From NCBI GenBank assembly GCA_900757025.1, contig CAAEMG010000088.1:1-20163 (forward strand): a stretch of DNA of 20,163 nt, read 5' to 3'. The notes below the pieces were generated by a model that was not told where the DNA came from, did no database searches, and saw only the letters and a list, made by a program, of their open reading frames with translations. The position numbers were made by a program, and so were the translations under genes. This DNA comes from Clostridia bacterium. GTDB lineage: Bacteria; Bacillota; Clostridia; Lachnospirales; Anaerotignaceae. The first letter of the stretch is position 1. Each line of letters opens with the position of its first letter. Positions 8,263-13,580 of the stretch are shown here, piece after piece.

Positions 8263-8742
8263 ATGAAAATAAGCATTGTATGTGTGGGCAGGCTTAAAGA
8301 AAAATATTGGACTGCCGCAGTAGATGAATACAGCAAAAGACTTGGAAAATACATAAAACTTGATATAACAGAGCTTCCCGACGAAAAAGCACCCGAAAGC
8401 ATGAGTGTGGCACAGGAAAGACAGGTTAAGGAAAAAGAAGGCGAAAGAATATTAAAAGCAATAAAAGACGATGCTTTTGTGGTTACCCTTGAAATAGAGG
8501 GAAAACAGCTTACATCTGTTGAGCTTGCCGGTTTTATTTCGGAAAAAATGACAAGAGGAGTAAGCCATATTGCTTTTGTAATAGGAGGTTCTTTGGGGCT
8601 TTCGGACGAAGTTATCAAAAAAAGCGATTATCATTTGAGTTTTTCAAAAATGACATTTCCTCATCAGCTTATGAGGGTTGTTCTTTTGGAGCAGATTTAC
8701 AGGGCGTGCCGTATAAATGCCGGTGAGCCTTATCATAAATAA
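8263..8742 (+). CDS. rlmH: 23S rRNA (pseudouridine-1915-N3)-methyltransferase
   Basis: 159 residues, exactly the family size. A SPOUT-class methyltransferase that methylates pseudouridine 1915 in helix 69 of 23S rRNA on the assembled 70S ribosome. Visible motifs are the MKISIVCVGRLKEKYW N-terminus, the SAM-binding knot FVIGGSLGLSDEV (near 106-118) and the conserved C-terminal block FPHQLMRVVLLEQIYRACRINAGEPYHK, which forms the trefoil knot. It begins one base after the walJ stop, with GGAG about a dozen bases upstream, so translation is likely coupled. The walJ-rlmH pairing is common in Firmicutes. Confidence 0.97.
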   Translation: MKISIVCVGRLKEKYWTAAVDEYSKRLGKYIKLDITELPDEKAPESMSVAQERQVKEKEGERILKAIKDDAFVVTLEIEGKQLTSVELAGFISEKMTRGVSHIAFVIGGSLGLSDEVIKKSDYHLSFSKMTFPHQLMRVVLLEQIYRACRINAGEPYHK

Positions 8743-8758
8743 AAGGGGTGCTGAAAAA

Positions 8759-9496
8759 ATGTTAATAAGAAAAGACGATGTTAAAATTGCGGAGAAAAAA
8801 GAATTTATGGGTGGAAAGAACAGCATTTTTATGAATGTTCTTTTAGACCTTCCTCTTTTTACGGGAGCAGGCAGAGTTTACAACAAGGTTGTTATTCCGC
8901 CTAAATGCTCACTTGGCTATCATGTACACAAAAATGACAGCGAGGCTTACTATATACTTGAAGGCAGCGGACTTTACAATGATAACGGCGAAATAGTTGA
9001 AGTTTCGGCAGGCGACCTTACATTTACTCCTGACGGCTGCGGACATGCTATGGAAAACAATACAGATAAAAACCTTGTTATGCTTGCCTGTGTTCTTTTT
9101 AACTTTGAAAAGGACAAAGATGCCGTTTCTTTAAGAAAAATAAAGAAAAACGGAACTCTTACAAAGGTTGATATGCACGAACCTTTTGGCGGCAAAGGCG
9201 ATTCTTATGCACACAAACTTCTTGAAGGGGACGAATTTTTGGGATCAGGCAGACTTTACAATATAGTTACTTTCCCTCCAAAATGTTCAATAGGATACCA
9301 TACACATACAGGAGAAAGCGAAACATATTATGTGCTTAAAGGAAAAGGCATATTTAATGACGACGGCGTTGAAACAGAGGTTTCAGAGGGTGATGTAATG
9401 TATACAGGCCCGGGACACAGCCATGGTCTTGCAAATGCGGGAGATGAAGATTTGGTTATATCGGCACTTATCATGTTTGATAAAGAAAGCAAATAA
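8759..9496 (+). CDS. bicupin protein (two tandem cupin domains), substrate unknown
   Basis: 245 residues made of two similar cupin beta-barrels. Both repeat the same pattern: VLLDLP or a similar lead, P-P-K-C-S-(L/I)-G-Y-H-x-H, E-x-Y-Y-x-L-x-G-x-G, then G-D and H-x-x-x-N/A. Repeat 1 has GYHVHKNDSEAYYILEGSG and a GCGHAMENN second motif; repeat 2 has GYHTHTGESETYYVLKGKG and GHSHGLANAG. The His-x-His, Glu and distal His are the usual metal ligands, so both domains look metal-competent. Similar small bicupins are annotated as sugar-phosphate-isomerase-like or dioxygenase-like, but no specific reaction can be assigned. ATG at 8759 is chosen because GGGGTG precedes it by nine bases; an in-frame upstream ATG at 8717 lies inside rlmH. 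Last gene of the murA operon, 16 bases after rlmH. Confidence 0.85.
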   Translation: MLIRKDDVKIAEKKEFMGGKNSIFMNVLLDLPLFTGAGRVYNKVVIPPKCSLGYHVHKNDSEAYYILEGSGLYNDNGEIVEVSAGDLTFTPDGCGHAMENNTDKNLVMLACVLFNFEKDKDAVSLRKIKKNGTLTKVDMHEPFGGKGDSYAHKLLEGDEFLGSGRLYNIVTFPPKCSIGYHTHTGESETYYVLKGKGIFNDDGVETEVSEGDVMYTGPGHSHGLANAGDEDLVISALIMFDKESK

Positions 9497-9512
9497 TTTG
9501 AATTTATTTGAA

Positions 9513-9550
9513 TTTAAAGGGTGACATTTTTTGTCACCCTTTAAAACTTT
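9513..9550 (+). terminator. hairpin closing the murA-cupin operon
   Basis: A perfect 14-bp inverted repeat, TTTAAAGGGTGACA (9513-9526) and TGTCACCCTTTAAA (9532-9545), with a five-T loop, followed by AC and TTTT. The trailing U tract is short, so termination efficiency is uncertain, but the stem is the strongest in this intergenic gap. Confidence 0.65.
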
Positions 9551-9560
9551 TAAGTATAAT
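9531..9560 (+). promoter_or_regulatory. promoter of topB overlapping the terminator 3' arm
   Basis: TTGTCA at 9531-9536 (one mismatch to TTGACA), an 18-base spacer and a perfect TATAAT at 9555-9560. The -35 box is part of the 3' arm of the preceding hairpin. Start expected near 9567, about 20 bases before the topB ATG. Confidence 0.65.
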
Positions 9561-9586
9561 TTTTATGTTTTAAAGGCGGTGAATAT

Positions 9587-11731
9587 ATGGGAAAAATACT
9601 TGTTGTTGCCGAAAAGCCATCCGTAGGCAGGGATATTGCCAAGGTTTTGGGCTGCAAAACAAAAGGCGACGGTTTTCTGGAAGGCGAAAAATATATTGTA
9701 AGCTGGGCTGTGGGGCATCTTATAACCCTTTGTGACCCTGAGGACTATGACAAAACTTTGAAAAAATGGAGTTTTGACACTCTTCCCATAGTTCCCGATA
9801 AAATAAAAACAAAAGCCATAAGACAGACATATTCACAGCTTAAAGTTTTAAAACAGCTTATGAACGACAAAAATACCGACAGCATAATTTGTGCAACGGA
9901 CAGCGGAAGAGAAGGGGAACTTATATTTCGTTATATCTACGATTATGTAAAGTGTAAAAAAAGCGTTCAAAGGCTGTGGATTTCAAGCATGACGGACAAA
10001 GCCATAACAGACGGATTTGCAAGCCTTAAAGACAGCCGTGAATATGATAATCTTTTTTATTCGGCAAAATGCAGAAGTGAAGCCGACTGGCTTGTGGGCA
10101 TAAATGCCTCAAGGGCATATACACTTAAATATGACGCTCTTTTAAGCATAGGCAGAGTGCAGACGCCAACCCTTGCAATGATGGTTATGCGTCAGGAAGA
10201 AATAGATAATTTTGAGAGCAAAGAATATTATGAGGTGAAAACGGATTACGGCTATTTTGGCGGAACTTGGTTTAACGGAAATTATTCAGACACAAAAATA
10301 TTTGAAAAAGAAAAAGCCGATAATATTGCTTTAAAAGTAAAAGGAAAAACAGGCGTTGTTTCGGCTGTGGAAAAGGAGGAGAAGAAAATTCTTCCGACCC
10401 TTTTATATGACCTTACGGAGCTTCAGAGGGACTGCAACAAAATATTCGGTTTTTCGGCACAGAAAACACTTAATACGGCTCAAAGCCTTTATGAAAAACA
10501 TAAAATGATTACTTACCCAAGAACCGACAGCAGATATTTAAGCGACGATATGGTTGGAAAAATAAAAGCTGTTTTGGGTAAGCTTTCTGCCCTTAACAGA
10601 TATGCCAATTCCGCAAAAAAAATTATGGCACTGGAGAAACTGCCTTTAAACAAAAGAATTATTGATAATTCTAAGGTAAGCGACCACCATGCAATAATAC
10701 CAACAGACGGAAGGCTGAACACCGAAAGGCTTACAGAGGACGAGAAAAAGGTTTTTGACCTTGTGGCTTTAAGATTTTTGTCTGTTTTCTATCCTGCATA
10801 TATATACGAAAACACAAGAATTGTTGTTGAATGTGAAGGCGAAAAATTTCTTTCAAAGGGAAAAAGAGTTATAAATAAAGGCTGGACAATATTCCAGCTA
10901 AAGCAGAAAGAAAGCAAAAAAAGCGAGGAAGAAAGTGAACTTCCAAACATACAAAAAGGAGAAGAGGTTCGCATAAAAAAAGCCGAGGCTGTAAAAAGTC
11001 AGACAAAGCCTCCGCTGCCTTATACCGAGGCGACACTTCTTACGGCAATGGAAAATGCAGGGCGTTTTGTTGAAGACGAAGAGCTGAAGGAACAGCTTAA
11101 GGAAGGCGGAATAGGCACGCCGGCAACACGAGCCGCAATAATAGAGCGTCTTATAAAGGTTGACTATGTGCAGAGAAAAGGAAAATCTCTTGTTCCTACA
11201 CAAAAAGGCATAAATCTTATAAAAACCGTTCCTCAGGAGCTTAAATCGCCACAGACAACTGGAAAATGGGAAAAAGGTCTTTCTTCTATAGCAAAGGGAA
11301 AAATGGCAAGCGATAAATTTATGGCAAGCATAGAAAGATTTGTAAACTACATTATAGAAGAAGCAAAAAAAGGCACAGAAGAAGTTGCTTTTGAAAAGGA
11401 AGAATACAAAAAACGCAAAAAGGGCTCAAGAACAAAACAGAAGGGCTTGGGAAAATGTCCTTTGTGCGGAAAAGGCGATGTATATGAAAACACAAAGGCA
11501 TTTTTCTGCGGAGAATGGAAAAACGGCTGTAAATTTACGCTATGGAAAGATGCTTTGGACAGATACGGAAATTCCCTTGATTCGGCAAAAATGAAAAAAC
11601 TGCTTAAAGACGGAAAGGTGGAAAATATAAGCGTTATACTTCCGCAGACGGGAGAAAAAGGAACGGCAACACTTATATTGAACAAAGAAAAAGGCGCTAT
11701 GGCTGAGCTTATGAATTTTAAAAGAGAATAA
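9587..11731 (+). CDS. topB: DNA topoisomerase III
   Basis: Type IA topoisomerase of 714 residues that decatenates and relaxes single-stranded regions of DNA. N-terminal TOPRIM domain with VVAEKPSVGRDIA (Glu9) and ATDSGREGELIFR (Asp105, Glu109); active-site MITYPRTDSRYL with catalytic Tyr310; and the GIGTPATRAAIIERLI motif near 508-523, all typical of TopB. The C-terminus has a zinc-ribbon-like C-x2-C ... C-x6-C set (Cys624, 627, 641, 648) where some TopB proteins have one. Length is close to the 727 of B. subtilis TopB, so the gene looks complete even though a broken gene abuts its 3' end. GGCGGTGA sits a few bases before ATG. It could be a chromosomal copy or one associated with an old integrated element; no conjugation genes are visible nearby. 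Confidence 0.95.
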   Translation: MGKILVVAEKPSVGRDIAKVLGCKTKGDGFLEGEKYIVSWAVGHLITLCDPEDYDKTLKKWSFDTLPIVPDKIKTKAIRQTYSQLKVLKQLMNDKNTDSIICATDSGREGELIFRYIYDYVKCKKSVQRLWISSMTDKAITDGFASLKDSREYDNLFYSAKCRSEADWLVGINASRAYTLKYDALLSIGRVQTPTLAMMVMRQEEIDNFESKEYYEVKTDYGYFGGTWFNGNYSDTKIFEKEKADNIALKVKGKTGVVSAVEKEEKKILPTLLYDLTELQRDCNKIFGFSAQKTLNTAQSLYEKHKMITYPRTDSRYLSDDMVGKIKAVLGKLSALNRYANSAKKIMALEKLPLNKRIIDNSKVSDHHAIIPTDGRLNTERLTEDEKKVFDLVALRFLSVFYPAYIYENTRIVVECEGEKFLSKGKRVINKGWTIFQLKQKESKKSEEESELPNIQKGEEVRIKKAEAVKSQTKPPLPYTEATLLTAMENAGRFVEDEELKEQLKEGGIGTPATRAAIIERLIKVDYVQRKGKSLVPTQKGINLIKTVPQELKSPQTTGKWEKGLSSIAKGKMASDKFMASIERFVNYIIEEAKKGTEEVAFEKEEYKKRKKGSRTKQKGLGKCPLCGKGDVYENTKAFFCGEWKNGCKFTLWKDALDRYGNSLDSAKMKKLLKDGKVENISVILPQTGEKGTATLILNKEKGAMAELMNFKRE

Positions 11732-11740
11732 AAATATGCG

Positions 11741-11905
11741 TTAATTGCTACAGGAGGCCCAGCCTCCGTGACCGGGGTCTACAACAATTACTTTGCCGGA
11801 AAGAGGCTGTTTTTGTGAGGCATAAAGTTTTCCGTTAAAAATGGCGGTGGCTGAAATAAAAAAAACAAAAGCTATAAAGAGAATTTTTTTTCTTGGCTTT
11901 AACAT
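11741..11905 (-). pseudogene. cwlD: truncated CwlD-like N-acetylmuramoyl-L-alanine amidase, N-terminal remnant
   Basis: Reading the - strand from ATG at 11905 gives 54 residues and a TAA: a basic start MLKPRKK, a hydrophobic membrane anchor or signal helix (about 8-22), then QPLSGKVIVVDPGHGG. PLSGK-hydrophobic-DPGHGG is the N-terminal hallmark of CwlD, the Amidase_3 enzyme that makes muramic-delta-lactam in spore cortex; the His of GHGG is a zinc ligand. After GHGG the family pattern (x-D-G-G-A and the catalytic rest, about 180 residues) is lost and the frame stops within eight codons. None of the remaining catalytic residues is present, so it cannot be an active amidase. The 3' end is only nine bases from the topB stop, convergent with it, suggesting a deletion or rearrangement whose breakpoint is near 11741-11762. 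An assembly join error is the other explanation. Confidence 0.75.
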
Positions 11906-12024
11906 TTGGTTTTCACATCGCTTTATGGTTTTAGTTAATAATATTTTTGCATGGGCAAGGATATACTAAAATAAAACAGGCTTGGAAATTACGGCTTGGC
12001 GAATAGTTTTATTCAACAAAACCA

Positions 12025-12132
12025 CCAATATTTTGTCATGTTTCGACTACGTATACGAACCATATTGGGCAGCACAGACGTTCCACAAAGTGGAATTTGC
12101 AGCCCGCCACCCAACATGACAAATTATTTTGG
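12025..12132. repeat. inverted-repeat element of about 108 bp with internal hairpins (MITE-like or structured RNA)
   Basis: Outer arms TTTGTCATGTT (12032-12042) and AACATGACAAA (12113-12123) match perfectly over 11 bp and extend imperfectly outward to CCAA (12025) and TTGG (12132). Inside are two further hairpins: TTCG...CGAA (12042-12059), and a longer one with GGGC and GCA paired to TGC and GCCC (12067-12105) capped by TTCCAC-AAA-GTGGAA (12081-12095). The inner 69 bases are about half G+C, against clearly AT-rich surroundings. The three-way shape fits a non-autonomous palindromic mobile repeat or a structured RNA. No coding capacity is convincing. Confidence 0.6.
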
Positions 12133-12156
12133 CCTTTTCAAAGAAAATGTATCCGT

Positions 12157-12188
12157 CAAATTAAAATTTATCTATCAGATTTTAATTT
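12157..12188 (-). terminator. AT-rich stem-loop at the end of the XRE-desulfoferrodoxin gene
   Basis: CAAATTAAAAT and ATTTTAATTTT flank a short loop around 12168-12178, overlapping the last codons and the TGA of the - strand gene. Stem of about ten A-T pairs with no GC core and no long U tract; a weak terminator or 3' end stabiliser at best. Confidence 0.3.
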
Positions 12189-12759
12189 TAAAAAGCCCAT
12201 GAATATTACAATATGCGTATATAAAACCATGGCCTCTTACAAAAAAACGTCCTTCGGCGTTCTGCTGGGGATAAAGTTTTGTTATGGTTGCCGTGTCGCT
12301 GTTTACATAGGAAATAAAAGAAATATAGTGTGTTTTTGTCATTGGGTGGTCAAGGATTATATAATATTCATTTTCAATTTTTTCAGCCTTTATAATATGG
12401 CTTTCATCACAGTTTTCGGCTTCCGATGGCGGAAGAGATATTCCACAGCAGCTAAAAGAGCCTTCGCCAAGGGAATATATAATATTTCCGCATACAGGGC
12501 ATACATAAAATTTTCCTTTAAGCTGGTTGCCGGCTTTATTGGCGTTTGTAACTGGATTGCCGGAAATAAGCTCAGATACGGAAACATCAAGAGATTTTGA
12601 AAGCGCCTCAAGTATACAGACGTCGGGCAGACCTCTGCCCGTTTCCCACTTTGAAACTGTTTTTTCGCTTATATTAAGTTTTTCGGCAAGCTGTTTTTGT
12701 GTAATTTGTTTTTTTTCACGAAGGGACTTAATTGTGTTCCCTGAAACATATGGTGTCAT
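12175..12759 (-). CDS. XRE-family regulator fused to a desulfoferrodoxin (superoxide reductase-like) domain
   Basis: 194 residues. Residues 8-62 are a Cro/CI helix-turn-helix (SLREKKQITQKQLAEKLN, then SEKTVSKWETGRGLPD). Residues 84-194 match a whole desulfoferrodoxin. Centre I ligands are Cys87-x2-Cys90 and Cys104-Cys105 (rubredoxin-like iron). Centre II ligands are His121, His138 and His144 (the HPM-x3-HY motif), Cys184 and His187 (YCNIHGLF), i.e. the four-His, one-Cys site of superoxide reductase. Superoxide reductases have Glu-Lys just before the first His; here it is Glu119-Ser120, so the lysine that guides superoxide is missing. This suggests a redox or oxygen sensor controlling transcription rather than an efficient enzyme (inference). 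AGGAGG lies seven bases before the ATG. It is monocistronic, with its own promoter and nearby palindromes that could be operators. Confidence 0.88.
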   Translation of the reverse strand: MTPYVSGNTIKSLREKKQITQKQLAEKLNISEKTVSKWETGRGLPDVCILEALSKSLDVSVSELISGNPVTNANKAGNQLKGKFYVCPVCGNIIYSLGEGSFSCCGISLPPSEAENCDESHIIKAEKIENEYYIILDHPMTKTHYISFISYVNSDTATITKLYPQQNAEGRFFVRGHGFIYAYCNIHGLFKIKI

Positions 12760-12790
12760 ACATTTTCCTCCTGTTTATTTTTATAATGCT

Positions 12791-12819
12791 ATAATATCGG
12801 TAAAATACATGGTGTTCAA
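12791..12819 (-). promoter_or_regulatory. promoter of the XRE-desulfoferrodoxin gene
   Basis: On the - strand: TTGAAC (12819-12814), a 17-base spacer and TATTAT (12796-12791). Start expected near 12784, about 25 bases upstream of the ATG and just before the AGGAGG. Confidence 0.6.
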
Positions 12820-12852
12820 CCTGCGGATAGTAGAGTATTGGGTAAAATATAA

Positions 12853-12868
12853 ATTTAGCATGCTAAAT
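12853..12868. promoter_or_regulatory. 16-bp perfect palindrome, candidate operator
   Basis: ATTTAGCATGCTAAAT is its own reverse complement. It lies about 34 bases upstream of the -35 box of the XRE-desulfoferrodoxin promoter, in otherwise featureless AT-rich DNA. A dimeric HTH protein could bind it; whether it is the neighbouring regulator is unknown. Confidence 0.45.
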
Positions 12869-13110
12869 GTTTTTTAAGAATTTAATTAAAGTGTACAGAA
12901 ATTTAGAAAAAATGATTCACGAAATATTTTAAAATGAAAATAATTATAATAAAACGTGAATATAAAAAGGCAGTAAGTTAAAAAAACTACAAAAATTGTA
13001 TTTATATCTATCCAAAAAAATCAATAATACTTTGTAGGACAAAAAATAAAAACAGACTTGAAAAAAAGCAATAATTTCATTAAAAATGTTAAAAATATTT
13101 ACATTTTACC

Positions 13111-13133
13111 AAAAAAGCTGTTTAAATACAGCT
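13111..13133 (-). terminator. - strand hairpin with T run
   Basis: AGCTGT (13116-13121) and ACAGCT (13128-13133) form a six-pair stem with a six-base loop. Read on the - strand, the stem is followed by six T (A run at 13111-13116). It would stop leftward transcription coming from the permease side towards the XRE gene. The stem is short. Confidence 0.35.
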
Positions 13134-13219
13134 AAAAAATTCATTTAATAAACATTACATCAAATGGAGGGTTTGACATATAAAATTAAAAATCACAAAT
13201 AGTATGACAAATAAACTTG

Positions 13220-13250
13220 TTGACATTCTATCAAATGGAGAGCATATATT
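13220..13250 (+). promoter_or_regulatory. possible upstream promoter of the permease gene
   Basis: A perfect TTGACA at 13220-13225 and TATATT at 13245-13250 with a 19-base spacer (or CATATA at 17). The second ATCAAATGGAG repeat lies inside the spacer, so a protein bound there would block RNA polymerase. Distance to the permease ATG is about 330 bases. Confidence 0.35.
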
Positions 13251-13396
13251 TAAATCAAACATTAGAAGATTTGAATAAATATCTGATGTATACACTTATC
13301 TTTTTGTGAAAGATTTTTATAAAACTATTAAAAATCAGTTGCTTATAGTGTTTTAAATTAAAAAAATACAAAAAACAAGATAAGTGTTGGGGGTGT

Positions 13397-13425
13397 TTGA
13401 CAGCGTTTTTGTATGGGGAGATAAA
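13397..13425 (+). promoter_or_regulatory. likely promoter of the permease gene
   Basis: A perfect TTGACA at 13397-13402, a 17-base spacer and GATAAA at 13420-13425. Start expected near 13432, giving a leader of about 150 bases that contains the TTACAC-N3-GTGTAA inverted repeat (13474-13488) and two small hairpins. Confidence 0.5.
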
Positions 13426-13473
13426 ACGGTGTCGAAAAAAAGATTGTTTCTGAAATATCAAAATTTTAAAACT

Positions 13474-13488
13474 TTACACAAGGTGTAA
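13474..13488 (+). promoter_or_regulatory. inverted repeat in the permease leader, candidate operator
   Basis: TTACAC, AAG, GTGTAA: a perfect six-base inverted repeat with a three-base centre. It is about 40 bases downstream of the expected transcript start and 93 bases before the permease ATG. It could be a repressor site or an RNA hairpin; there is no T run after it. Confidence 0.35.
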
Positions 13489-13580
13489 GTAATTAAAAGA
13501 TGAGATATGGAAACTTTCCGAAAGACCTCTGCCTAAGGCAGAAATTTTATCCGTACATCAAAGAAATAGGAGGGAATTTT

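Larger units (their letters stand above)
12820..13580. other. long AT-rich intergenic region between the XRE regulator and the permease
   Basis: About 760 bases without a credible gene. It holds the 16-bp palindrome at 12853; a spaced inverted repeat ATTCACG (12915-12921) with CGTGAAT (12955-12961); a hairpin with a T run on the - strand (13111-13133); two copies of ATCAAATGGAG (13159-13169 and 13230-13240); two TTGACA-based promoter candidates (13220 and 13397); and an inverted repeat plus two small hairpins in the permease leader. A 15-codon ATG frame near 12934 has no ribosome-binding site and I do not call it. No tRNA or recognisable riboswitch was seen. Confidence 0.6.

Noticed and set aside
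11996..12877. Overlapping + strand open frames (68, 167 and 116 codons) across the repeat element and opposite the XRE gene
   Set aside because: They are antisense to a clearly conserved gene or run through hairpins, have no ribosome-binding sites and odd composition.
13500..13580. 27-codon N-terminal extension of the permease
   Set aside because: No ribosome-binding site before 13500; it contains leader hairpins, and AGGAGG directly precedes ATG 13581.
12820..13580. CRISPR array, tRNA or known riboswitch in the long intergenic region
   Set aside because: Only two copies of one 11-mer and small palindromes are present; no regularly spaced repeats, cloverleaf or recognised aptamer motif.
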